A stretch of DNA of 64,000 bases. Origin: Anopheles merus. Its lineage: Eukaryota; Arthropoda; Insecta; Diptera; Culicidae. Location: NCBI RefSeq assembly GCF_017562075.2, contig NC_054082.1:14887786-14951785 (forward strand), read 5' to 3'. This document shows, piece by piece, positions 36,851-50,100 of the stretch (its first letter is position 1; each line of letters opens with the position of its first letter). Position numbers and translations under genes: made by a program. The notes beneath the pieces are model-generated. The model was not told the origin of the DNA. It did not search any database and was given only the letters and a program-made list of their open reading frames with translations.

Positions 36851-38286
36851 TTTGTGTTGGTGAACACACTTTACCGTTGCATCGGGTGTCTCGCTCTCGC
36901 AGGCGCGGGCAGCGCTCTCTTAGCTAGCCGTTTCGCTCGCCGTCCCAGTCGGCGGCGGTAAAATGGTAGTTGGCCAAAATGGACGGCATTTGTTTGTGTA
37001 CGTCGGTCGCGGCACAACGTCGTTTCGCTTGCTGCTCGTGTCACAACGGTGAATTTTACCACCAGAGTTTTCCATCTGCACTCCAATCCGCGCTCCAGGT
37101 GAAAGAAGGTTGCCTGAAATTCGGGCAGCTCGGAAGTTTGTCTCACCGTTCAACACCCACGGGGCTGTGAGAGCGTTGGTTTTTCTGCTGAAAGTGCGTA
37201 AATTTTGTGCATGAGAAATTGTAAAGTACAGTTATTCGGTGGATTTTGCAGCAACGTGTGTGTGCGCGTGTGTGTGAAGTGTGTATGAGCGAGCGAGAGG
37301 CAGAGTGGTGGTGTGGTTGAATTTTCAATAACGGATCGCGCAGGAGGCAATTTAAGGGTGTGAAAAATCAAAACCGCGAATTGAAAGAAAGTAAAAAAAG
37401 GTGTAAATTGTACAGTCTCACAAGCTGTGCCAAAAAGAAAAGGTAGCCCTTACCGTCGGCTCGATTGTTGTGTGGCGTTCGTTTCGGTGGTTAAAGTTAT
37501 TTTGAAGAAGTTTAAGCTTTTTTGTTTTCGGTGTGAAAAGTGAAGCTAAAAACAAAGGAAAACCAAGCATCTTATACGAACGAGAAAGTTTGCGTTTTGG
37601 TACGATCAAACAGAAGCGAACCTTCAATTGTCCCGTCGGCAAACTGAACGTCCTATCAAATTGGGGGAAAACAAATAATTAAAGTGTATGGTGGTGTTTT
37701 TTAATTCAACTAAAACAAGTTAAAACCCGTTTTTACACCTCAAATTACTGATGCATTTCATCTGCGAAAGCAAAGCGTTGTCGTATGCGTGTGCGTTTAA
37801 ATGTCCCACTACCGACGGCAACTGGGAAGAAAGTCAACACGAAGTAAACGTGTAAGTTAAAAACGGGTAACTACGGTGGCGTGAAAAACAGAAAAAGGAA
37901 ATTGTTCCCAAAACTCCTCCAGCGATGGATAGTTTTCGTGCGACGGCAAGCGAAGTTACCGACGGGATGATATAAACGATGACACCGCAGGCCAAAAACA
38001 GGTTCTCGTGAGCTCGCCAACGCTCCAAAACGGTGCGATTTTCCTTCTGGCTGGCGAGCCTTTTTGTGTAAGTCGTTGCTGGAGGGTCAGTGCTGCCTGA
38101 GCCGGCTGAAAAGCGAAGAGGAAAAGTGTTGTTTGTTTGTTGGCTGGTTGCTGGAAAGTACAAGCGAGTTTCCCCGTGGGAAAAGGAAATTGTGTCGCTC
38201 AGACAGAGAAGAAGCGAGGCGGAAGCGGGCAGTTTTTGGAAAAAAAAAAAATCAAACATTACACGCACAGCGTAAACTCCGTCACA
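36850..38286 (+). promoter_or_regulatory. Probable promoter and 5'UTR of the IRF2BP-like gene
   Basis: A GC-rich stretch near 36.85-37.1 kb passes into purine/T-rich leader-like sequence that runs unspliced to the ATG at 38287. Short upstream ORFs are present, for example an ATG at 37800 that ends after 18 codons. The frame of the main ORF is open back to an ATG at 38137, but the family N terminus starts at 38287. No TATA box is evident and the start site is not placed. Confidence 0.35.
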
Positions 38287-41200
38287 ATGTCGGTGCAGGC
38301 AAAGAGGCAACACTGCTACCTGTGCGATCTGCCCCGGATGCCGTGGGCCATGATACACGACTTTTCCGAGGCGGTGTGCCGCGGGTGCGTCAACTACGAG
38401 GGGGCCGACCGGATCGAGCTCGTGCTGGACACGGCCCGCCAGATGAAGCGCATCCATTCGGCCGCCAGCGGTGGCGGGGCGGGCGGTGGCGGCGCCGGCG
38501 GTGGCGTTGGCGTTGGCGCTGGCAGCAGCAGCGGCAAGCGGGGCCACGAGAACGGCGAACTGTCACACCGGTCCGTGCCGACGGCCGCCGGTCCACATCA
38601 CTACTCCGTCCGGACCGGGCCGAACGGGTCGACGCTGGTCGATTTCGCGCCCAAGCACGATCCGCACGACATTGCGAGCGTGCGGGCGGGCGCCCGGATG
38701 CAGCAGCATATGCCGCCGCACCACATGGCACCGCACGGTGCCGGCCGGCAGCAGGTACCGCCGGCCCTGTCCGTCAATCTGAAGCGCCCACCGCCGGACG
38801 ACGACGACCATCAGATGGAGGGCCCGACGGGTAGCGCGAAGCGCGGTGCCGGGGACGATCCGACGGTGGCCATTCAGCGGCCACCGCTGACGCGGGGCGA
38901 ATCGCTACCGGCCGTCCCGTTCGTGCCGGACCGTCAGCCAACGTACAAGGATAAGCACCCGTTGCGGACCGGTTCGTTCGATACATTCAAGCCGCTCGGT
39001 AAGTGTTTGCTGTTCGGTGTGTCTGTGGGGGGTGGGCAGCACAGCCTGCTTGGAGCCATTTCCTTTCTGCGGAACCATCCCGACATCCCACACAACTCCC
39101 GTGCCTGCTTAGATGCTTTCCTGCTTTCCCTTTGCTAAGATTGAGTCCTTTTTTTTACACTTACGGTGATGTGAATGTATAGTGGTGTTTGTGTGTAGAA
39201 TTAAGACGCAATTATCTTGTCGCGAGGGTTGCAGCGGCTGAATAACGTTTCCTGTAAAGAAAATCCCTCTTTTCGGTATCTTTATTTTCCTCACCCAGGT
39301 GTGTGTGTGTGTTGTGTGAATGTGTTTGTTGTATGTTTGTGTGTGTGTGTGTGTGAGTGCTTGAAGAGTAGGTAGGATTTTTGTGAGTGAATGTGTGTGT
39401 GTTATGGTGCAAAAAGTGTGCAAACGTGGTGATGGAACGGTGGTAGAGGCTCTTTGCTGAATCCCTTTTTTTATGTTCCTCTGAGTAACGTTGTAAAAAA
39501 ACAACCTTTTATTTGTTTTTGGTTTGAGGTTAAAAAAGGGATTTTTTTACAGTTAGAGATGGTTAAGGGTAGTCGGTATTATCAGTTCTTTAGACGAATA
39601 GAAATATGCCTGTGAACACGTGTAAAAAGAATAGGATGGTTGGCATGTTCTGAAACGGGTGTCATTCTACAAGCGGGCCATTTTTTAAGACTTTTTTCAT
39701 TTATTACTTAGTGGTAAATCTGTCCATTGGGGTACTGAAATATCCCAATATTGTTTTTTTTATTGCATATTTGTTTTCTCTCTTTATTAAGCAAGCAATA
39801 TACATTGGCATTGGCAATTCTCGAGCAATTATAGGCAGTTAGGTGGCCTTTTTTGTTCTCCCTCATGGCGGCTCTGATTATCTTTTTCGTATTTCCTCGG
39901 CTCGGCTCAAATAATCTCGAAATTAATTGTATGCATCCGTACGCGTATCTCCGATTCCCCATCGGGACACGTGTAACTGCTTCAAACCATCAACCATTTT
40001 AAACTGTAATGTAATGGGATGATTCAAGGTTTTAATAAAGCGATGTGCAATTTCCGTCACCATTATTACTATTAAAATGGCTCATTAATTGTCAACAGCG
40101 AGAGCGAGAGCGAGAGAGAGAGAGAACGAGACGAGAGAGCGTATTGGGTTTGCTGTTTGTTTGGGTGTTGACGTTGCTTTTGGACAAGCACACGCACACA
40201 CACACACAAACACCTCAACAAAGTTACAACAGTCTCGGGTGTGTTACAAAATGTGTGATGATGCAAACCCCCTCCCTCCCATGCATCAGTAGCAGCCACC
40301 GACTTCCGCCATCAGTCACCGCCACCACCGGCCCTCCTTCCACAGTGGCTAGAGCCCTGCTCCGGCGAAGTTCAAGGACGAGCACGTGCAACGGCTGCAC
40401 CGCCACCACCACCGTAGAGGGACGGGACCGACCGCGGGTGCTGTTTTTGAGGATAGAAGACCCTCTAACGGTTTTTACCATGTTTTGTCGTCGGCCAACG
40501 GGACGCCAAAGGATGGTGAAACAGAGATCAATTCCCTCTATCTCCCGGGGCCCCCTTCCTTGTCTGCCACATGTGGTGTGTTGCTTTTGCCGTTCTTCTC
40601 GTCGCAGCTGTTACAGCCCACACAGCCTCAGCGAGGGTTACTCAGAGCGGCGCGTCAATCAGCTGACACAACCGTTGGTGTGTGTTTTCCCCTGTTTCCC
40701 ACTATAGATTAGTGAGTGACAAAACAAACGGTCCTTTTTTAGATTATTTCCTTCAGGTATCACAGGTACCGCCAGTGGAGTGATTTTGGCGAAGAAGCGT
40801 GTTTTTCATTTATTTAAAAATAGGCTTTAAAGATAATCTTTAGCAAACGGTGGTTAAAAAGGAGTCGTTGAACTGTACCTGTACCCCCGAAGGGAGTGAA
40901 ATTGTATGGTTTCTTATGATTATTGTCACAATATCAAGACATTTATGGGATTTTGGATTATTTTCTGAGCATGTGGTAGACTCGCCGTGTTGCCATATTT
41001 GTTTACACTTTTTATTAAATAGAAAACATTATTTTATTTACCCACATTTTTTACCATTACCACCGTGGGTAGGCCTTCAAGAAAAAAGCAATGAAATATT
41101 TATTTGTCTAATTTAACCAAGGACAAATAGACGCAAAAAACAACTGCCCTGTTGTGAGCGGTATAGGGTGCGGTGTGATGTCAGCCAAAAATACACACAC

Positions 41201-44148
41201 TGACGAAAAAAGGTACAACAATATCATGCTTCAAGATGAGTCAGAAGACCCGTCGGCTGATTGATTGGAGCGCGAAAAACTGAGCCGCGCCGGTTCGGGA
41301 GGAGAATGAAGCAATCTTTTGCTTCCCACTCCTGCATGAGTGTTCTGTTGATCAACTAGCCAACGATCAGGATGGCGGGGATGATGATGATGATGACATG
41401 GTAACCGCGGGTAGCGTCTCGGTCGCTCTGGTAGGGTGGGCCGGCCTACTAATGCGGCCGGCGAGAGTCGCAACAGTTCGGCACACACCTGGGACAAACA
41501 AATTCATTCCTTTTGGTGTATGTGTGTGGACTTACGATTACACCCCTCGCCGGAGTTGTGTGCGTGAGCGGGCGGTACTACATTAAATGTAAATCATTAT
41601 TTATTCTCCCCCTGGAAGGTTTGATTGCTGATTCAAATGCCTAGCGCTGTTGTTGCTATGGTTTTGTGTGTGTTTTTTTGCTTCCTCTGTGCGCCATTCT
41701 ACCTTTTTCCGGGACCCATCTCTCAGGGAAGAAGGAAACCACTAGTGATGGGAGAAATGAAGTTTTCGTCGGAATCGATTGCGGATAGCTCCAACATTTT
41801 CTGGAATCGATTCCAGATAGTAGGCTCCGGAATCGGCTCCGGAATCTGTATCAGAATAGGCTCCAGAATCATAATCGGTCCAGGAATCGGAATCGGTTCC
41901 GTATTTGGTATCGGAATAGGCTCCAGAATAGGAATCGCCTTCGGAATTGGCTCCGGAAATCATAATCAGTCCCGGAATCGAATCGGCTTCGAAATTGGAG
42001 TCGTTTTTGGCATCTCCTTAAGAATAGTCTTTTGGATCCAATGATGCTACGTATTGATATAGCCGCAAAGATGCAAACTTTACTTGTAAATGATCTATTC
42101 CCGGGCCGATTTTGCGTCTGAAATTTCTTATTTGAATTCAAGAACGGATTTTGAAGTAATTCCAATTCTTGAGTCAATTCTGAAACCGTTACCGGAGCAA
42201 ATTGCGATTCCCAGGTCAATTCCGATTCCGCAGCCGATACCGATTCCAGAATCTGCACCAGAGCAATTCCGGATTTGGCTCCGGAATCGGAATTGATTCC
42301 AGAACCGGGTAGGTTCGATTCCGTGCTCCCACCACTAGAAACCTGTTGTCTCTGTGATTTCGTTGTCTGCTGGAGGGTAATGGTTGATATTTGTAGTGAG
42401 CCAAAATGATTGCGCGAGAATGAATGTGGTTTTTAATGGTGATGGATGGATTTGATGGTCAGCGAGAACCGTCCTCCGCACATGAGAGTCCCATCTGAGT
42501 CGGTTTGGGGAAACGGGGAAATTTTTAGAAAGGTCCATCCAGCCACGGACACCGCTCAGACTGCGAAAACGAAAACCGGATTCGCGAAAAAAGATATCTG
42601 TCCCTTACTGCTGCACGAAGCATCATCATCTTGGGCAGTTTTACCGCTATGTTGTTGCTGGGTGGGGGTATTTTTTTTCTTCTTTCGCAGTTCATTCTTG
42701 CGAGTGTGTGTGTGTGTGTATGTTTCCTCTTTGTGTAGGGGGTTTTTGCCACATTCCGGAACAGTTTCGGATACGGAACAGGTTTCTTTCGTTTTTTTTT
42801 TTGCAAAGAGAAAATGAAAATCTTTCCCAAAAATTTAACATTTTCATGGTGTTCTCTGTAAAGGATTTGTTCGGCGTGCCCAATACAAAAATGTGTAAAA
42901 ATAAATTTTCTTTTTTTAAGCCTTCAGTCATCATAACAGATATGATACATTGTGATATATCGTGCAGGAAGATACATTTAAAAATGATATTTACACTTCT
43001 GTTGCTGATACTGTGTATAAGCTGTTCTGCTGTTGTTAATCTTCTGCCGTCTTGAGTGTGTTGTGAAAATATTTAAAATTCACCACACAGTGCAAACATT
43101 TATCATCAATGGCCTTATTCTTCCCAATACTCAGCGCGCGTGTGTGTGTGTTTTTGCGTTTTTATTATGGATTATTTCTACCGGCTGTCTGTGGACACTG
43201 GGGGCTGACTGCAGTTACCACTACCGGTCGCGCCGTGCTGGATTTGCACCGGTTGGCCTAATTCAAACCAGTTTTACCGCCCCTACGTGTGTGTGCTGTG
43301 TTATGCTGATGCGGATTCAAACTGGAAACTGGATTTAAGCTATCTTGTCATTTTGTTGTTGTTGTTGTTGTTGTTGTGTTGTGTGCAACAAATGGTTCGA
43401 TGCACTTTTTGCCGCCGTCGCTGGTGGAACAAGGAAAGAATTTGTGTCCATGTGTGTGTGTTTTTGTGTCTGCGGGCAAGCAGTTCTCGCAGCGGCGCGC
43501 TATATTATTATGCTGAGTTGCATGTGTTGTCCAATGGTCCAGGGTACCATCAATTCGGTTAGATGAGCCCGCTTCCAACAGGAACCAGTTTCAGTCAGAC
43601 AGAACCTCTGTCCCCATCTCATCTGGATGCGATGAAAGTGGGTGGACGTGTGTGTGAAGGATTGCGGAAATGAGGAATTTATTTCCCTCGCCTCGATCAC
43701 GGTGACGCGCGCGCATTGATAAAATGGTCCGTTTTTGAAATGGCACGAGACGCGTGTGTCTTGCGCTTTCCCTCGAATCCCAAATTCCCACTTTCGTGCA
43801 GGACTGTCCAAGTCAAGTGGTGGTGGGGAAAAGGGAATTGGGGCGATGCTCGCGTACAATCATACTGTGCGCCCTTTCACTTTGTCTCAGCGCAGTCTCG
43901 TGTTCGGAGGTCCAGCCGCGCGAGCATCATTGCTGTTGGTGGTAGTGGTGGCGCGTGCGTCTCTCGTGTAACGGTGCGGTGTGTGCTTTCGTTCATTGGC
44001 CAAAGGGCCCTCGGAACCAACCATGGTTCAAGTTTATGGATTACATCATCACCATCATCATCACCAGTCAGTCAGTCAGTCAGTCAGCGGGCTGTGTGCT
44101 GCCACACGAGAAAAGGTGTACACCTCTGCTGCAACGTCTAGCCGACGA

Positions 44149-44179
<31 letters not shown>

Positions 44180-47100
44180 CAGCCAGACTTGTTGATGGAT
44201 GTGTATCCAAGGGGGAAGGTGGGAAAAGGCGCACGGAAGGGAGGATTTTTACTACACAGCGCACACTGTTTGGTGGGTTGCGTTCACCCCCCCCCCCCCC
44301 CTCTTTTATAAACACACACACACACACACACACACATACAAATGCACTGATTTACTAACAGTTTGCTACTAAAACATCGCGTGCAGCGTGTTTAGAGCGC
44401 TTTGGGAGGTGGATGGGACGGTGAAGCAGCAATGTAAAACGCAACACACACACACTCTCTCTCTGTCTCTTTCTGTCCACTCGTCTGGGCGTGGTGGAAT
44501 GGCGTGCAATGTAGCAGGGAGGAGAGGTCGGCGGCCTCCTGGCTGACCGTGGCCGTTTTCCTTTCGTGGTGACGACGACGACGACGATGGGTTTCGCTGT
44601 CACGTCTGGGGGTGGTCTTGGCAAGAGATTCCGTTGAACGCGGGGCATGAAGGGGGGGGGGGGGGGGCTAATGGCTGGGTGAAGGAAGAAGCGACCACGA
44701 GAAGGAAAGCAAACACACAACACGATGACGAATACGGCAGCAATAACGTATTTTAGTGCAAGTTTTTCTGGCCGGGGACAGGAGGAGAAATCAAGAGTGA
44801 AGAGGGAGAAAGAGAGATAGAAAGAGAGAGAGAGAGTGGTTGGCATCCACCATGGCCTCCCATTTTCAGTTTGGCGAACAGCCGCCGCCATCGTCGCCGC
44901 CTTGGATGTGGGGCGTGTGGTGGAGAGGAGAGAGAGAGAGAGAGAGATTGAGAGAGAGAGAGAGAGTGAGACACGGTTTGTGCTTTACAAACGCTGCCGT
45001 GGCGGTTGTGTGTGTGTGCGGTAACGTTTTGAATTCCTAGCGCACCCCCTCATCCACCCCTTCGCAACGGTAGTTTTCCACCAGCTATAGCTGTCTGCGC
45101 GCGCGTGTGTGTGTGTGTGCGCGCCCGTGAATGGTTCCTGTGTGGAGCAAGCAAGGAAAACGGAACGTTGCGTGTTTCGTTTTCCCATTTGGCCTAGGAG
45201 GCCGTCTGAACCTAAACCGGGAAAACACGCACCACAGAGACACCCTGTGGGACGGACAGCTCTATTTACGCTACTAACGCGTAACTCTGTGTTGCTGGTG
45301 GAGTCGTTGTTGTTGTTGTCGGGGACATGCCTCCCATCTCATCACACGTACAACGTTTTTGAGTGTGTGTGTGTGTGTGGGTTCGTGATCGATCAGCACA
45401 ACACACCGACGGCGAAAATAGACAACGATTTTCCATTTCAAACCTCAAAAAACTTAGATGTTTCGGTAGTGTGTAATGTTTGTCTGAACTACAAATTTTC
45501 ATCTCTTACCTCATAGTGGGGAGTGTTTGTCACCGACAAACTAAATTTCCAGTATTATATTTTATTAGATTTACGCACAAAAAAAAGGAAATAAATTATA
45601 CACTTATGGGAAGGTCTGGAAAGACGGGTAAATTAAGGAAAATGTAAAAAATCTAGGGAAGTATATAAATTCAGCGACATTGGAAGTGTGCGTATTTTAT
45701 CTTACACTCTTCTTTTATTAGAAAATGTTGGAAATTGAGGTGGTTTGCAATATTTTAACAAATCCTATTGCTTTCCACGTCCTGGTCCACATACATAATT
45801 AAGATGCTTGGCCAATTGCAATGACGGTTCATTCAGCAGTGAATTTAGGAATTATAAGCGCCACTTCTAACACCTCGTAGAATGCAGTATCTAAAGCATT
45901 ATTGGCTTTATTATCCGGACATATAACAGCTGACGGTGTTCCAGCTTATAGAATCTTTTCAAACATCTTTCCCTACGGCAGAGTGTTCGTCTTTCTTAGT
46001 TATGTTCTCAAAATAACTCAAAGTAATCAAATTTAATCCACTGTATGCGCTACACAATTGCACATTTGTTTGGTTCAAAAGCTTTATCAATTTTGAAGAT
46101 ACCATGCCAAAAATATTCTCAAATGTGTCGTCATACCTTCAGTTCGGATGCTACATTGCTAAACTGTTCAATAATTACTTTTATAATGTATTTTACAGAA
46201 GTGTCCATCTTACCCACAATGTCCGGCTTTGCCTACCTTCTCTACCTGCTTAAAACACTGTTACTTTGTAATGCATTTGTCTGTCAGAATCATATATACT
46301 AGTGGCCCAATGCCAACATTAAATTCTAGTCCCGTGTCTCTCATTCAATCTCTCACAAGAGACTGGCAAAACCCAGGGGCGTAGAAGTAATGTATTGTAA
46401 ATTGTATATGTTTTTAAAAGTTGAAAAACACGCAACGGACCACCGACCCCATTTCCCCGTCGAAGTTTGAATAATGCTCCAAGGTATACATATATATATA
46501 TAGCTAACAGCGAATATATTCTTAGTTCCACTGCTCTGGGAGCTGTGGGTTTGGATGTTTCTCATACCAAAAGCGCATGATAAATTGTTTGCTTGCTGGG
46601 CTGGCCAACCGACCGACCGACCGACCGACCGACTGGATGATGAATCATCATCACGCGTCATCCCCTTTCAAAAGAGCATAAAATCGATCGCGCGTAAACG
46701 TGGTTCGATTTTCGGGTTTTTTTCTTTTCCTATCATGAAGTTAATTCAAATGTGTGGTAGAAACGTGTATGTATGTGTGTGTGTGTGTGTGTGGGTTGGG
46801 TTTCGTAGTGTGTATAGAATACATCAAAGAATTGAAAAAAAAACACCTATTAGTCAAATTGCTTAACGAACGTATTGGAACCTCCGCAAACGATTCTGGT
46901 GTGAGTAGATTCGAGGGAAACCAGGCAAAAGTAAAACGTGTGGCGGGGGCTGGCTCCGTGTACGGTTGTTTTTATTTCCATCACTCTCTACACTCCACAT
47001 TTACTACGGTGGTAGGCCGATTGCATTGAAAGCAAAAGCTAATCATTGCCAAGTTTAGGAACACACACACACACACACCAGCCGGCTCGGGAAAGAAACA

Positions 47101-50100
47101 CACGAGAAAGGAATTCGATGTAATCGTTTATTTTAGTTTCTCGATCGATAAAATGGACCGGCGGCGGTAAGGGGCTGCTTGGCGAGCAGGGCGTTTTGGT
47201 TTGGTCCATGTCCATGCGACGACGACCGCCACCCAACACCCAACCGTTGCTAACGAGCCTGTTGTACCAACGAACAGACGGGGGGAAATGGTTCTGAATG
47301 GAATGTGTGCCATCATCGCTTGCGCCGCATTTGAGCTCACTGTCCACCCCATAACCTCTGGGAAACTCGTGGTGTGTGTGTGTGTGGCGGGGGGTCGAGG
47401 AGGATTCCATTTTCAAAGCACTGTGATCCCTATAGATATGTGATACTGTCCCCCGCCGTTCCTCCCTCGTAAGGCTGTGTATTGGTGGCGGCATAATGTG
47501 GCGTCTTCTATGCCACAAACACAACACCCACCGATACAACACCACCTTCACGTTATCGATCGATGAACTCACCACCAGCGCTCCTCCATGGTGGTGGGCT
47601 GTCCCATTCTTGAAGGGCATTGGACGTGCGCAGAAAGGATCTGCTTCTTCTTACCCTTGTAACGCACACACACACACAGTTCCGTCGGTGTTTGGTGACA
47701 GCACACAGACAGCCAGGGGTGTATTTCCTTCGCTTGATATTGTATGCACTTCCCTTCTCTGTCTTCTTGTCCGCTACTAACGGCCAGGTGTGTAAGCAGG
47801 CATCCAAGACGGCGGTGGGCACCGTTTCGGCCAACCCCCCCCCCCCCCCCCCCCTGTCTCTTTCTCTCCTGCATTGCACAAAGCAGCAGGAAACGCTCAC
47901 GAGAATAACCTACTTTTTCTGCGCCTACTTTGTGCTTCTGCGTCCGTCGTCGTCCTCCCTGCTCTTTGTTTTCCGTACCTGGCGAGCTGGCTGGCCGCGG
48001 CCATTTATTCTTTCTCTCTCCCTGTTTTTTTCTTCCCTATGCTGTTACTCGTTTGTGTGTGTGTGTGTGCGCTCGCTTATGTGAATTATGTTGCCCTCCT
48101 AACTGTACATTATGCTCTCTCTATGTGTGTGTGTGTGTGCGTGCGTGTTTGTGGGCATTCTTTTTAGCTGAAGCGCATTTTCTTCCTGCTGCTTGCTTCT
48201 TTGCTCTGCTTCTTGTTGCTAAGCCGGCTTCCTTTTTTTTCGTTTGTTGGGCGCTGTGTTGGTCGTCACCTGGTGGTGGTGTGGTGTGTTGTTCTACAAG
48301 AAAAGGTACCACACCAAAATCCCAGCCGTTTCGCGACCCGGAGAAAGAGGTTTCATCTTCTTTTTCTTCTGCGCACGCTGTAATCTTATCTTATGTCCTC
48401 TTATTTGTGTTTGAATTTCGTATTCTCGTGCCGAAAAAACCCCACGGCGGCCGTCGTCTTCCCTGGAGGAAAATGCGTACGTAGAAGAAGCAGCAATACA
48501 GAAAACCGGTTTATGTGTGTGTGTGTGTGTGAGCTGTTTGCCCTTCCTGGATTCTCCAACTTCATCATCATCATCATCCGTCATCGTAATGATTTTACCT
48601 TCTTCAAACCGGCTTTCAATCGTGCTGCTGCTCTGCTTTTCTCTTTCCGGATCAGTTGGCGTTCTTTTTTTTTTTGTTTGGTTGCTTCACGGCAAAAGTG
48701 TTTATTTGCTTCTATAATCGTACACTGCACACACACACACTTACAGTTTTCCTTTCCACGGCATTACTCCACGTTACGACTCACAAATAACATGCTGATG
48801 ATGATGATTCGCTTTCTACGATTATGTAAAGACGTTCAGCAACCGTAAAACCCATCCCATCCGTCTTATTCACCCTTCCCCTTTTACAAAGCGGGCTCCA
48901 CCAAACAGCATCGTCGTGTCTCTCTCTCTCTCTCTCTCCCCCCTCTCGACACAGACACACACATATTTATTTCTCTGGATGGCATTCATCCTTCCTTTCT
49001 CTTGGAGGTTTTTTTTCTTCTTCAATTTTACTGCCAAACAGCTCCATAATACCCCCTTGCTCACTTTTCGTGCTGGAGTGGCATCCAAACAATTTGGTCT
49101 GGTTTTGCTATCTCTTCCTTCGCCCCCCCCCCCCGTGCCACACACCGCACGCCGGATTCCTTTTCATTTCATGCCTGTGTACGGAAGAATGGCGCGCTTC
49201 ATGATGGATGCGTCGAACAGCAACAGCAACAACAACCGGCCGGAAGTGTGGAGAGTAGCGCGAGGAGGCGATAGGGGATGATGTTGATGCTTTCGACCTT
49301 CAGCGGCCGCCGGCTGGGTAGTGTGTTACCGTGTGTCGATGTCTCTCTGTGTGTCTTTTAGTGCAAGCGATAGTTTTTTATTGCGTGCGGGCGGCTGTTT
49401 TGTTTGGTGGTGGGTGGTGGGTGGCTAGTTATTTGGCAAAAATGTTACTTTCTTTGCACAAAATGGCCGGCATTGGTCGTTTGCGCTTAAGGAGGGGTGT
49501 TGAGAAAGTGTTGAGCGTCGTGTCCTTCAAGCCGGTCAAGATTGATGACAGTAGTGGAAATTAATCAAGCGAACAAAGGCGGGGCATTTTCTTTGTGCGG
49601 TAATTTCGGGGCAGTTTTACTGTTAGAGGTAGTGATGGGAAAAGTTGGCAAAAATCTGACTCCAATAATTTCGGAACCGACACCGGAAGGAAAACATTAT
49701 CCGGAGTCGTTTGCACTGGTGATTTTGATCGACTCTGAATGACTCCACATGACTCCGGATGTCTCTGGACGACTTCGGACGACTTCGGACGACTTCAGAC
49801 GACTTCAGACGATTTCGGACGACTTCGGACGACTCCGGACGACATCAGACGACTCCGGACGACTCCTTACGACTCTGGATGACACCGAACGACTTCGAAT
49901 GACTCCAGACGACTCTGGACGACTCCGGACGACTCCGGGCGACTCCGGACGACTCCGGACGACTCCGGACGACTCCGGACGACTCCGGACGACTCCGGAC
50001 GACTCCGGACGACTCCGGACGACTCCGGACGACTCCGGACGACTCCGGACGACTCCGGACGACTCCGGACTACTCCGGACGACTCCAGACGACTCCAGAC

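Noticed and set aside
38137..38286. In-frame upstream ATG that would extend the IRF2BP-like protein by 50 residues
   Set aside because: The family N terminus (MSVQAKRQHCYLCDLP) begins at 38287 with a good start context; the upstream part is leader-like.
42312..42322. GGTTCGATTCC, a perfect match to the tRNA B box
   Set aside because: No A box at the right spacing and no cloverleaf. It is part of the repeat in element C.
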